This document shows positions 45,624 to 54,151 of a stretch of DNA of 64,000 nt, piece after piece (positions within the stretch are counted from its first letter, which is position 1; each line of letters opens with the position of its first letter). A model generated the notes under the pieces. It had not been told where the DNA came from, did no database searches, and saw only the letters and a list, made by a program, of their open reading frames with translations. The DNA is from Mycolicibacterium nivoides (lineage in GTDB: Bacteria; Actinomycetota; Actinomycetes; Mycobacteriales; Mycobacteriaceae). Both the position numbers and the translations under genes were made by a program. Where the stretch lies: contig NZ_CP034072.1 in the NCBI RefSeq assembly GCF_003855255.1, forward strand, positions 3,510,298 to 3,574,297, written 5' to 3'.

Positions 45624-46478
45624 TTACCGCGCCGCCTGAGCCTCGGCGCGGCCACGCAGCCGGGATTGGGCCCACCCCAGCACGTCGTAGTAGCGGGTGG
45701 GCGCGATGCGGGCCAGCATGTCGAATGCGTACGCGTCCGGGCCGATCAGAACCCGGGCCTTACCCGCCTCGACCCCGCGGTGAATGATCTCGGCCGCCTT
45801 GTCGGGTTGGGTCATGGTGATGGCGGCGAACTCCTCGGCCATCTGGTCGTGAGTACGGCCGCGACCTTCGGGATCCTTGCGGAACCGGGCATTGCGCACG
45901 ATGTTGGTGTTGATGCCGCCGGGGTGGACATTGACCGCCGTCACCCCGGTTCCGCGCAACTCTTGGCGCAGCGAGTCAGTGAACCCGCGCACCGCGAACT
46001 TGGCTGAACAGTAGGCACTTTGGTTCGGCATCCCGACCAATCCGAACACACTGGAGGTGTTCACGACGACCCCTTCGCCCTGCTCCACCAGGGTCGGCAG
46101 GAATGCCCGGGTGCCGTTGACCACACCGTGAAAGTTGATGTCCCACAACCAGTTGTCATCCTCAGGCACAGCATCCAGCACACTGGAGGACACCGCGACA
46201 CCGGCATTGTTGAAGACTGCGCCGATCGGCTGCGGAGCCCAGGCCCGGACCTCACCGGCGAAAGCACGCTGGTCTTCGGCATCGCGCACGTCCAGCACTC
46301 GGGTCAGTACCGGGCCGGACAAACCTGCCTCGGTTTCCTTCAAGCCGGTCTCGTCGACATCGGCGATGGCCACGGGGCACGAGTGCGACGACAACCGCTG
46401 CGCCAGAGCACGACCGATACCCGACGCCGCTCCGGTGATGACCACGGTGCGGCCGCTGATGGTACGGCGCCTACTCAT
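45624..46478 (-). CDS. SDR-family oxidoreductase
   Basis: A 284-residue classical short-chain dehydrogenase. TGAASGIG near residue 15, NNAGVAVSS, the catalytic Ser in NTSSVFGLVG and the YCSAK tetrad are all present. The start MSRRRTISGRTVVITG overlaps the stop of the alpha/beta hydrolase gene by 4 nt, so the two are translationally coupled. Substrate unknown, probably a lipid-derived alcohol or ketone. Confidence 0.92.
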   Translation of the reverse strand: MSRRRTISGRTVVITGAASGIGRALAQRLSSHSCPVAIADVDETGLKETEAGLSGPVLTRVLDVRDAEDQRAFAGEVRAWAPQPIGAVFNNAGVAVSSSVLDAVPEDDNWLWDINFHGVVNGTRAFLPTLVEQGEGVVVNTSSVFGLVGMPNQSAYCSAKFAVRGFTDSLRQELRGTGVTAVNVHPGGINTNIVRNARFRKDPEGRGRTHDQMAEEFAAITMTQPDKAAEIIHRGVEAGKARVLIGPDAYAFDMLARIAPTRYYDVLGWAQSRLRGRAEAQAAR

Positions 46479-47395
46479 TGCTGCTCCTTCAGTTCGGTGT
46501 CGATGACACGGGTCGAGGCTGTGTGCCGGGTGATCAGGTCCAGCAGTGCGTCCCATGCTCCGGCGGGCAGATCGTGCCCCATGCCGGCGATGGTCTCCAG
46601 CCGGGCGCCGGGGATGGCCCGCGCGGTGGCGGCACCGCCGCTGGCGTTGACCATGCGATCGCGGTCGCCGTGGATCACCAGGGTCGGCACGTCGATCTGG
46701 CCGAGTTCGACGGTGCGGTCCCCCGAGGCGAAGATCCCTGCCAGCTGCCGCGCCACCCCGGTCGGTCTGGGATCGCGATCCCAGGCGACCCCGGATTTCT
46801 CCCGGACCCAAGCCTCGTCGAACGGGTATCCGTGAGAGCCGATATGGCGGAACATCTTCACATCGGCGTCCATCGCCTCGGCACGCGACCTTGGTGGTCT
46901 CGCGGTGGCCATCCGCCACCACGTCGAAGGGGCCGGCCTGCCGATCCGCGGCGCACCCGTGTTGGACATGATCGAGGTCAGCGTCGCGACGCGGCCCGGA
47001 TAGTGGGCGGTGACCGTCTGGGCGATCATGCCGCCCATCGACACCCCGACCAGGTGCGCCCGGTCATAGCCGAGCGCGTCCAGCAGCCCCACGGTGTCGC
47101 GCGCCATGTCTCCGAGGTGGTACTGGTCGGCGTGGCTGCCGCCCCGCAGGATCGCGAGCGGACCCGGCGGCGGAAACGGCATGTGCGTGGACCGCCCCAC
47201 ATCGCGGTTGTCGAACCGCGTGACACGGTAGCCACGGCCAGCCAGGCCCGTGACGAGTCCGTCCGGCCAGGAGTGCAACTGCTGCCCGAGGCCGGCGATC
47301 AGCACGACCGGCGGATCACCGGGATCACCAAACTGCTCGTAGCACAACCGGATTCCACGGCCGACGTCGACCACATTCTGTTTGGCCTGTCCCAT
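46475..47395 (-). CDS. Alpha/beta hydrolase
   Basis: A 306-residue hydrolase. Oxyanion-region LIAGLGQQLHSWPDGL, nucleophile elbow GVSMGGM, HGDRDRMV and GMGHDLP complete a Ser-Asp-His triad. It resembles mycobacterial lipases/esterases and C-C bond hydrolases. Start at MGQAKQNVVDV, 13 bp from a large TetR-type operator; longer in-frame starts would cover that operator. Confidence 0.9.
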   Translation of the reverse strand: MGQAKQNVVDVGRGIRLCYEQFGDPGDPPVVLIAGLGQQLHSWPDGLVTGLAGRGYRVTRFDNRDVGRSTHMPFPPPGPLAILRGGSHADQYHLGDMARDTVGLLDALGYDRAHLVGVSMGGMIAQTVTAHYPGRVATLTSIMSNTGAPRIGRPAPSTWWRMATARPPRSRAEAMDADVKMFRHIGSHGYPFDEAWVREKSGVAWDRDPRPTGVARQLAGIFASGDRTVELGQIDVPTLVIHGDRDRMVNASGGAATARAIPGARLETIAGMGHDLPAGAWDALLDLITRHTASTRVIDTELKEQQ

Positions 47396-47407
47396 ATCCA
47401 CCCCTAA

Positions 47408-47449
47408 CTGGTACCCAGCGGTACCGATCACGGTACTGCGCGGTACCAG
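47408..47449. promoter_or_regulatory. Four-half-site TetR operator
   Basis: Four GGTACC-like half-sites with start-to-start spacing of 10, 12 and 10 bp, symmetric about the centre (outer arms CTGGTACC/GGTACCAG). It lies between the TetR gene and the hydrolase-SDR pair. Confidence 0.82.
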
Positions 47450-47477
47450 CCAGGGCAAGGGGAAGGGCCCTGGAGCG

Positions 47478-48080
47478 TCAGGAGGCCCGGGGTTCCAGCA
47501 GTGCGGTGCAGGCCAGCACCGCGTCCTCGGTGACCTCCCCCACCTGGTCGCCGCTCTCCACGGTGATCGCGATGAGTTCCCGCAACCCGCCGAGCAGCAT
47601 GATGGTGCGACGCCGCGAGATCGACACCCCGGCCGAGCGGAACACTTCGCTTTGCGTCAGGGCCTGCACCATCGCGATGAAGTTCTCCATCGACTCACGC
47701 TGAAGCGCCCGCGCCGCGGTACCCAGCGTCGGGAGATCGCGGATCCAAGCCAGCATCAGCTCGGGGTGGGCCTCATAGGAGGCGATCCACGCCTCGACCG
47801 CTTGGCGGACCTGATCCCGCCAGGGAACACTCCGGTCGACGCCTCGGGCAACCTCGCGCACATGCTTGGTATTCACACTGGTCAGCAGTGCGACAAAGCA
47901 ATCCTCGCGGCTCGCGAAGTGTTCGTAGAAGGTGCGGCGGGACGTCTTGGCCCGCCGCACGATGTCGGCGACCGTGGTGTTCTGATAGCCGTCTTCGACG
48001 ATCGATTCGTTCATGGCGTCGAGCAGGCGCGACCGGAACGCGCTCTTGTCGGCCTCAACCGACGTCGTGGGACTGTTCAT
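47478..48080 (-). CDS. TetR-family transcriptional regulator
   Basis: A 200-residue TetR regulator with HTH RSRLLDAMNESIVEDGYQNTTVADIVRRAKTSRRTFYEHF (residues 16-55). Upstream of, and on the same strand as, the hydrolase-SDR operon; the 82-bp gap holds the four-half-site operator, which suits binding by two dimers as in QacR-type repressors. Confidence 0.92.
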   Translation of the reverse strand: MNSPTTSVEADKSAFRSRLLDAMNESIVEDGYQNTTVADIVRRAKTSRRTFYEHFASREDCFVALLTSVNTKHVREVARGVDRSVPWRDQVRQAVEAWIASYEAHPELMLAWIRDLPTLGTAARALQRESMENFIAMVQALTQSEVFRSAGVSISRRRTIMLLGGLRELIAITVESGDQVGEVTEDAVLACTALLEPRAS

Positions 48081-48104
48081 CTCGGGCTGTCATCGTAATG
48101 CCGA

Positions 48105-48347
48105 TCAGCGGCGCACGGTCGGGCTGTGCCCGACGACCGATCGAGCGCCCGGGCTGGCAGCCGGGGGGCGGTTCTGCCGGAAACTCAAGCAGACGCCGAG
48201 GTTGCCTCCGACGCACGGCACCCCGTTGACCGTGGGGACCGGCCCGCCCGACCGATTCCCGGTCGGGTCAAGGGCTGCCGGTTCAGCATTCACCGACGGC
48301 GCGAACACCACCGCCAATGCGCAGAGACCGATCACCATCCGGCGCAT
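48105..48347 (-). CDS. Small secreted protein
   Basis: An 80-residue protein with an N-terminal signal peptide (RMVIGLCALAVVFAPSVNA, cleavage before EPAALD). The mature part has only two cysteines (GVPCVGGNLGVC), likely a disulfide, and no recognisable fold. Similar tiny secreted proteins are frequent in mycobacteria. It follows the YdcF-like gene after a 22-bp gap. Confidence 0.7.
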   Translation of the reverse strand: MRRMVIGLCALAVVFAPSVNAEPAALDPTGNRSGGPVPTVNGVPCVGGNLGVCLSFRQNRPPAASPGARSVVGHSPTVRR

Positions 48348-48369
48348 ACCGGCAGCGTAACTCCCGCGG

Positions 48370-48939
48370 TCAGCCGATCGGCGTCAATGGGCTGAGCACA
48401 TCACGCACGAATTGGGCGATGTTCACCGACGGATTGCCGTCGGGGAAGCTCACCGTGGCCAGCACAGTGCCACCGGCATCGGCGAAGTTCTGGTCGGCGC
48501 GGCCCTGATGTGTCGAGGACGTCACCACGATGATGCCCGTGGCACCCGCCTTCTTCGCCAGCGGAACCGAGAACTGCGCGTTCTGCACGGTGCTGTTGGC
48601 CCGGTCCTCCACGATGATGCGGCTGGCCGGAAGGCCAAGCATGACAAGCAGATTGCGCATCTGCGCGGCCTCGGTTTGACCGTTCTGCGGGTTGCCGCCG
48701 GTGACGATGACGGGAGCCTGCGGAAACGCCTGGGCGATCGCCAGGCCGGTGAGGACGCGGTGATACAGGATGGCCCGCATCGAGCCGTCGGGCTTGAGCC
48801 CGTAGCCGAGGATGACGATGGCGGGTTTGGTGAAATCCTTGCCCGCCACGGGTGGGACGGCGTGTGCGGTCACCGGGCCGACGGTCGGCGTCAGTACGCA
48901 CGCCAGCGCAATGACGAGAATCCTCAGGCAGTTACGCAT
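48370..48939 (-). CDS. YdcF/ElyC-like DUF218 protein, exported
   Basis: A 189-residue DUF218 protein with a signal peptide (CLRILVIALACVLTPTVGPVTAHA). Family motifs: AIVILGYGLKPDGSM, PVIVTGGNPQNGQTEAAQMRNLL and IIVEDRANSTVQNA followed by VVTSSTHQGRA. Members are linked to envelope processes; substrate unknown. Start placed at MRNCLRILV so that the signal peptide is at the N-terminus. Confidence 0.85.
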   Translation of the reverse strand: MRNCLRILVIALACVLTPTVGPVTAHAVPPVAGKDFTKPAIVILGYGLKPDGSMRAILYHRVLTGLAIAQAFPQAPVIVTGGNPQNGQTEAAQMRNLLVMLGLPASRIIVEDRANSTVQNAQFSVPLAKKAGATGIIVVTSSTHQGRADQNFADAGGTVLATVSFPDGNPSVNIAQFVRDVLSPLTPIG

Positions 48940-49021
48940 CTCACCCCTAACGGCTGCGACGCTTGTGAATGTCGTTGCCAATGGGGTCGATGTTACCGAT
49001 CTGGCGGATGTGGCGGCGGCG

Positions 49022-49705
49022 TCAGCCGGGCACGGTACTCACATAAACCGTCTCGGGCCGGGTCACCGCCGCCACCTTGCCACCCGGCACCAGCACCGTC
49101 GTCCGCGACCGACGGCGGCGCACCGCCTCGGCAGTGGGTGCCTGCTCGGGGTCCCGCCCGGCCAGGTGGTGCAACAGCCGCAACGTGGACCACAGCCCAG
49201 CCCCGGTGATTCCCTGTTCAGCGTCGGCCGACACCAGCGCACGAGCCACCGCGCTGTCGGTGAACAGCCCGTCGAACGCCCGCCCCGCGGCTGCGGCGAG
49301 CATCGGACCGTGGCCGAACGGCATCGCCGCCGGGATGGGGTCTTCGGCCCGAACCAGCACTGCGTCCGCAGCGGGCTCAGGAGTGTGCAACCGAGCCAGA
49401 CACACCAGCGACACGGTGTGACCACGCTCGTCGCGGCCGGGATCGGAGACGACGGTGATCGGGAAAGGCTCAGTGCCGCTGAGCACCTGGGCATGCGCCC
49501 GATCGGCGGCGATCCACGTAGCCGTCTGCGCGACCGTCTGTCCCCGGGCCGGATCCATCACCGCGCCGGGCAGCGACAGCTGCCCGGCGTGGGGGTCACG
49601 TTCACGGCGGTAGAGCACCAGGGCCGGGTCGTCCGGATCGTCGGTGATCGCCACGAGGTCCACCGACAGCCACATGCGCTGATCGTCTGCGGGTTCGGCG
49701 GGCAC
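49022..49705 (-). CDS. Degenerate Nudix protein, NrtR-like (NAD operon)
   Basis: A 227-residue protein with an N-terminal Nudix fold (LSVDLVAITDDPDDPALVLYRRER, then AGQLSLPGAVMDP) and about 100 C-terminal residues. In the Nudix box the Glu residues required for metal-dependent hydrolysis are missing (GAVMDPARGQTVAQTATWIA), so it is unlikely to hydrolyse nucleotides. Nudix proteins that lost catalysis and carry a C-terminal winged helix are the NrtR repressors of NAD genes. Placement as last gene of a nicotinamide-salvage operon fits, but a winged helix is not obvious by eye. Confidence 0.7.
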   Translation of the reverse strand: MPAEPADDQRMWLSVDLVAITDDPDDPALVLYRRERDPHAGQLSLPGAVMDPARGQTVAQTATWIAADRAHAQVLSGTEPFPITVVSDPGRDERGHTVSLVCLARLHTPEPAADAVLVRAEDPIPAAMPFGHGPMLAAAAGRAFDGLFTDSAVARALVSADAEQGITGAGLWSTLRLLHHLAGRDPEQAPTAEAVRRRRSRTTVLVPGGKVAAVTRPETVYVSTVPG

Positions 49706-49717
49706 GATCCAACTCTG

Positions 49718-51259
49718 TCACGCCGCGTCCTCTCGGCGGGCCTTCGCCGCCAGGAACCGCGCCCAGCTGGCGCGGAGCTCGGCGCGCACTCCGGCGAATG
49801 TCACGGCACCGACGAACATGCCGTCCTCGAAGACCGTGCGCAGCCGTGAGTTGGCCTCCTGGTCGGCGGTGGCCTGCTGCACCAGCGCCAGTGAGCCGTC
49901 CATGCCGCCCAGCACCGCGAGCCGGCCACGCGCCGAACGCTTGGTGCCCGAGTCGGTGACCGGGTCCTTGAAGATGTCGCGGCCCCGACCGTCGACCTGC
50001 ACCCACGTCGCCTTGACCGCCAGGGAGAAGGTATCCCGGGTGACGAACTGGTACGTGTACGAACCGAATCCGAATACCGGAACCGTGGACACATAGCCCT
50101 GGCGCATCAGGTTCGTGGTGATCGCGTCAGCTCGCTCGAAGTTGATCGAGTCGCCGTAGATCACGCCGACGTGCGGGTCCAGCTCGCGGTAACCGGCGGC
50201 GTTTTCGGTGGTTCCGAATGTCTCGGCCAGCAGGTTCACCACCCCCTTGCGTTGCGGGCTGCCGGCCGGGGCCTGCGGGTCGCCGCACAGGATCAGCTCG
50301 GGATCACCGGAGTCGGGACGGATCACCAGCTTTCCGTCACGCGCCATGATCGAGTCCTTGAGCGCGGGCAGGAACTCCGTCATCACCTGCCATAGATCCC
50401 AGCTGTCGCTGACCACCGAAACGATCCCCGACGGGTACAGATCCAGCAGCCGCTCGAACGTGGCCAGCTCCCCCTCGGGCCCGTTCGCCGTCATCACCGA
50501 GTGCTCGGTGGCAGGGACGGATCCGCCCAGCACGGCCCCCTCCGGCGATCCGGGGTAGAACCGGTCGATCCAGCCCAGCGATGACAGCGAGTCGGTTCCG
50601 GTGAAACTCAACAGGTGCGCGGCACCGCTGACCGACGCCGCACCCATGCCTGCCATGCCACGGGCCGAGAAATCGTGCCCCTGCCAGTTGACCGCGGCCT
50701 GGTCGGCGCCGGAGGCTTCGGCGCGCTCGTCGAGCAGGCACCGGTTGCGCCAGGCCGTGGTGGCCGAGGTGATGGGTTGCCACAACGCGGCCGACAGATC
50801 GGTCTCGATGTAGTTGGTCAGCCAGAAGAACCGAGGCTCGGTGTTCTCCACCGTCAGGTAGGGGATCCCCAGCGGGGTGACCGTCCCCTCCGGCAGCGCC
50901 CGGAACCGCAGCGGCAGCCGGCCGTAGCCGTGCAGCTGCCGGATGTGTTCGGACCCAACGTCGTTCGGTCCCAGAATGTCGGTGACCCGCTCCTCGTACG
51001 CCCGGCACACCTCGTCGATGTCAGCGTCGAAGAATGCCTGCCAGCGGACCGCGAGATCGGCCAGGTACGCCTGCAATCCGAAGAACACCGTCCAGTCGAC
51101 GCCCGCCACCCGGCTGCCGCGCGCGGTCAGGTTGGAGTACACGACCTCGGTGCGATCCGGGTACTGCCTGCGGTGATCGAGCTTGTACGCGTCAGTCTCC
51201 ATCAGCACGGTCAGCGCATCCAAGGCCGTGCGGGTGTAGTCGCGGGGGTTGAAGCTCAT
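49718..51259 (-). CDS. nadV: Nicotinamide phosphoribosyltransferase
   Basis: A 513-residue NAMPT/NadV enzyme: METDAYKLDHRRQYPDRTEVVYSNLTARGSR at the N-terminus, FSARGMAGM and RPDSGDPELILCGDP in the catalytic core, SDSWDLWQ nearby. It joins nicotinamide to PRPP to give NMN in one-step NAD salvage, as an alternative to deamidation via PncA. Two bases separate it from the PRPP synthetase gene, which supplies its co-substrate. Start MSFNPRDYTRTALDAL is the conserved beginning. Confidence 0.93.
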   Translation of the reverse strand: MSFNPRDYTRTALDALTVLMETDAYKLDHRRQYPDRTEVVYSNLTARGSRVAGVDWTVFFGLQAYLADLAVRWQAFFDADIDEVCRAYEERVTDILGPNDVGSEHIRQLHGYGRLPLRFRALPEGTVTPLGIPYLTVENTEPRFFWLTNYIETDLSAALWQPITSATTAWRNRCLLDERAEASGADQAAVNWQGHDFSARGMAGMGAASVSGAAHLLSFTGTDSLSSLGWIDRFYPGSPEGAVLGGSVPATEHSVMTANGPEGELATFERLLDLYPSGIVSVVSDSWDLWQVMTEFLPALKDSIMARDGKLVIRPDSGDPELILCGDPQAPAGSPQRKGVVNLLAETFGTTENAAGYRELDPHVGVIYGDSINFERADAITTNLMRQGYVSTVPVFGFGSYTYQFVTRDTFSLAVKATWVQVDGRGRDIFKDPVTDSGTKRSARGRLAVLGGMDGSLALVQQATADQEANSRLRTVFEDGMFVGAVTFAGVRAELRASWARFLAAKARREDAA

Positions 51260-51261
51260 GA

Positions 51262-52122
51262 TCAGTTCTCCTTTTCGGTCAGCACGGACAAGACGTGCCC
51301 GATCAGCGGCACCTGACGGACTTCCGCCGGCAGGGCATCCGGATCGACACCCGCGCTGGTGTTCGCGGCGGTGATCGACGCGAAATGAGGCAGTAGGTTC
51401 TCGCGCCACCGCCCGGTGAACAGCCCGTGCGTCACCCACAGGTGCAGTTCGGCCGCGGGCTCTGACGCGCCGATCGCTTGAGCGAGACCGGCGAAAGTGC
51501 CCCCGCCGTCGCAGATGTCGTCCACCAGCAGGAACCGGCCCGCGCCCAGTCCGTCAGGCGCGGTGAACCCCGACAGGGCCCCCGTCTTCGGGTTACGCGT
51601 CTTGCCGGCGGTCAGCAACGTCACACCCAGCACGTCCGCGACCGCGCCGGCGCGGTCGACGGCACCCTTGTCGGGCGCGATCACACCGTCCCAGGCGATC
51701 TCGGCGAGCGGCGAGGCCATGATGATCTCGTGGGCGCTGATGGAGTGGACTGTCGCTCCGTGGGCCGAGGCGGCCGCGGCCCAGGCGCCGGAGTGCGGAT
51801 CAGCCGCGATCACGTCGCGAATCCCGGTCGCCGCGGTCAGACGAGCGACACCCTGCGCGTCGTATGTCGCATCGTGATCACCACGCGCCGACGGCAGATA
51901 CGGCATCACCAGGACCGGGTCCGCGTCCTCGTGAAAGGCGACCCATTGGGCCAGGGCGGCGAAATCCAGTGCGCCACCGGTATTCCAGGCGATCGGGCGC
52001 CGACCGGATACCGGTTCCAGGCGACGGACGGCGACGTCACCGCCGGGGTAGGCCTCGACGGCTCCGGGTGCGGCGTCCAACCGCCGGGTGACGGGGTCGT
52101 AGGTGTGGAAACTCAGGCTCAT
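51262..52122 (-). CDS. Ribose-phosphate pyrophosphokinase-like enzyme
   Basis: A 286-residue PRPP synthetase homologue, shorter than housekeeping Prs (about 320). The PRPP loop is intact (LLVDDICDGGGTFAGLA), and MPYLPSARGD resembles the ATP-binding flexible loop. Its partner nadV directly follows, so it probably makes PRPP for NMN synthesis. This is a dedicated copy; a housekeeping prsA is expected elsewhere. First gene of the NAD-salvage operon, with a dyad 18 bp upstream of the start. Confidence 0.9.
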   Translation of the reverse strand: MSLSFHTYDPVTRRLDAAPGAVEAYPGGDVAVRRLEPVSGRRPIAWNTGGALDFAALAQWVAFHEDADPVLVMPYLPSARGDHDATYDAQGVARLTAATGIRDVIAADPHSGAWAAAASAHGATVHSISAHEIIMASPLAEIAWDGVIAPDKGAVDRAGAVADVLGVTLLTAGKTRNPKTGALSGFTAPDGLGAGRFLLVDDICDGGGTFAGLAQAIGASEPAAELHLWVTHGLFTGRWRENLLPHFASITAANTSAGVDPDALPAEVRQVPLIGHVLSVLTEKEN

Positions 52123-52139
52123 GACCGAAGCGTACCAGA

Positions 52140-52163
52140 GATACGGGCATATTTGCCCATATC
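52140..52163. promoter_or_regulatory. Dyad operator before the NAD-salvage operon
   Basis: GATACGGGCA and TGCCCATATC are 10-bp arms (9 of 10 complementary) around a 4-bp TATT. It lies 18 bp upstream of the PRPP synthetase start and is the likely site of the NrtR-like protein. The remaining ~200 bp to the divergent TIGR04222 gene show nothing further. Confidence 0.7.
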
Positions 52164-52367
52164 TTTCCCATGGCGCTGTTCGGCCCGTCGACGACACGAA
52201 TTTTCCTCAGACAACAGCCATCAAGTCCTCACCGACTCCTGTCCATGACCGTGCACGCTGACTGGTTCAGCGGGGCCGCACACCTGCGGTTTCGCCCGAA
52301 AGTTGGGACCGGTAAGGAGCTTTACGCACGCAGGGTGATCTGAACCGAACACCAGGAGGTGGATGTG

Positions 52368-53288
52368 ATGTCGATGGACAAGCTGATCGACAGGTACGCC
52401 GAGGCGATAACCGCAGAGGGGTACGGATATCTGGCCGCATTGGCAACGACGGTGGTCTTCGCGGTGCTCTGGCGGATCGCGACGACTCCCCGGCGCCCGG
52501 CGGTGACCGAGCCGATCAGCGCTACCGAGCTGGCGTTCCTGCGGTCGGACATCGCCCCGGTGGTCGCCTCGCTCGCAGGTCTGCGCGCCAGTGGACGGAT
52601 CAGCGCCGACGGACGGGTGGACCACGCCGTCCGCAGCCCGGAGATCGACCGGTTCACCGGCCAGGTGCTGGAGCGGGCCGGCGCCGACCCGGGACACACC
52701 GTGCCGGGTCTGTATGCGGCATCCCGGGACGAGCTCGCGGCGCTGGAAGAGGAGTTGGGCCGGCGCGGCCTGGCGCGAACCAGGGCCGAACGGGCCCGCA
52801 TGCGCTGGGGCACAGCACCGTCGATCGCGGTGATGGCAGTCGGCATCGGCTACGGCATCTATCTGCTGACGTCGTTGTCGGACCACCCGATCCACGCGGT
52901 CACGTTCACCGCGGTGGTGCTCGCCACGGTCCTGTACGGGATCTTCGTGCTCCCCCATCTGCTCGGCGTGGACCGCCTGACCCGCGCAGGCCGTCGCCTG
53001 CTCGCCGCCCGGCAGAAGGAACTGGCTTATCTGGAACCTGCGAAACAGCCCGCCTTCGGCACCTACGGTCCGGCCGCGGTGGCGCTCTCGGCGGCGTTGT
53101 TCGGAACCGGCGCGCTCTGGGCGATCGACCGCGACTACTCGTCCTCTGTGGAACTCGCCGGAGGTGACTCCGGTGGTGGCGCCGACGGTGCCGGCTGCGG
53201 GGGCGCCTCCTGCGGGGGCGACGGCGGCGGCGGAGGTGGCTGCGGGAGCGGTTGCGGAGGTGGCTGTGGCGGAGGTTGCGGCGGATGA
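52368..53288 (+). CDS. TIGR04222-type membrane protein with Gly/Cys-rich tail
   Basis: A 306-residue protein. Hydrophobic segments lie near residues 20-38, 150-168, 175-197 and 235-252; between the first two is a long soluble stretch (ELAFLRSDIAPVVASLAGLRASGRI and QVLERAG) typical of TIGR04222 proteins. The last 42 residues (265-306) are almost only Gly and Cys, with Cys at 277, 282, 292, 296, 300 and 304. Such tails next to a DUF692 gene suggest a modified, metal-binding or RiPP-like substrate. Start set at MSMDKLIDRY; AGGAGG lies 8 nt upstream. The stop overlaps the next ATG. Confidence 0.88.
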   Translation: MSMDKLIDRYAEAITAEGYGYLAALATTVVFAVLWRIATTPRRPAVTEPISATELAFLRSDIAPVVASLAGLRASGRISADGRVDHAVRSPEIDRFTGQVLERAGADPGHTVPGLYAASRDELAALEEELGRRGLARTRAERARMRWGTAPSIAVMAVGIGYGIYLLTSLSDHPIHAVTFTAVVLATVLYGIFVLPHLLGVDRLTRAGRRLLAARQKELAYLEPAKQPAFGTYGPAAVALSAALFGTGALWAIDRDYSSSVELAGGDSGGGADGAGCGGASCGGDGGGGGGCGSGCGGGCGGGCGG

Positions 53289-54151
53289 GCGCCACGACCC
53301 GTACCGTGTCCGCCCTGGGCGATGTGGGTATCGGTTGGCGACGTGAGATCGCCGGGGTGGTCGCCGATCTGCGGCCCGGGTTCTGCGAGGTGATCGCCGA
53401 GTCGATCCCGATCCGCCGCAGTCAGGCCCGACCGGACCCCGCCCTGGCGGATCTGGCCGCCCGCGGCGTTCCGGTGGTCCCGCACGGCGTCGCACTCTCT
53501 CTGGGCGGCGCGGAACCCGTGCAGCCCAAGCGAGTCCGGCGGCTGGCCGCCTGCGCGCAAGCACTCGGCGCTCCGGTGGTCAGCGAGCACATCGCCTTTG
53601 TCCGGGCCGGCGGGATCGAGGCCGGACATCTGCTGCCGGTGCCACGCACTCGGGAGGCCCTCGACGTGTTGGCGGCCAACATCGAACGCACCCGGCGAGA
53701 ACTGCCGGTGCCGCTGGCTCTGGAGAACATCGCCTCCTTCGTCGAGTGGCCGGAGTCCGATCTCACCGAATCGGAGTTCCTCACCGAACTGGTGGAACGG
53801 ACCGGCGTGCTGCTGGTCCTCGACGTGGCGAACGTGTACGCCAACGCCCGCAACCGCGGGCGCGATCCGCTCGGGGAGCTCGCACGCCTGCCGGTGGAAC
53901 AGGTGGCCTACAGCCACGTCGCCGGCGGTCGGGAGGGCGCGGATTTCTACCACGACACTCACACCGATCGGACTCCGTCGGAGGTGCTCGACCTGGTCAC
54001 CGCGCTGCGGGAGCGGGTCGACACCCCGTTCATGCTGGAGCGCGACGGCCGGTTCCCGCCCGCTGCAGATCTTTTCGACGAGTTGGACGCGATCTCCGCG
54101 GCCGCGGGGGCCGCTCCGATCACCTCCCGTGCACGAAAGGCGTGGGCATGA
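53285..54151 (+). CDS. DUF692 / multinuclear iron oxygenase (MNIO) family enzyme
   Basis: A 288-residue TIM-barrel DUF692 protein. Signature segments seen: VSEHIAFVRAGG, LALENIASFVEWPESDL, LLVLDVANVYANARNRGRDP (about residues 178-197), VAYSHVAGGRE and YHDTHTDRTP; their His, Asp, Glu and Asn residues are the expected iron ligands. Family members MbnB, TglH and ChrH modify cysteines of ribosomal peptides, usually with a partner protein. The gene overlaps the Gly/Cys-tail gene by 4 nt and the short partner gene by 4 nt, so the three are translationally coupled. Confidence 0.92.
   Translation: MSATTRTVSALGDVGIGWRREIAGVVADLRPGFCEVIAESIPIRRSQARPDPALADLAARGVPVVPHGVALSLGGAEPVQPKRVRRLAACAQALGAPVVSEHIAFVRAGGIEAGHLLPVPRTREALDVLAANIERTRRELPVPLALENIASFVEWPESDLTESEFLTELVERTGVLLVLDVANVYANARNRGRDPLGELARLPVEQVAYSHVAGGREGADFYHDTHTDRTPSEVLDLVTALRERVDTPFMLERDGRFPPAADLFDELDAISAAAGAAPITSRARKAWA

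Noticed and set aside
53160..53288. A GGC/TGC tandem repeat or CRISPR-like array
   Set aside because: The repetition is the codon pattern of the Gly/Cys tail; there are no regular spacers.
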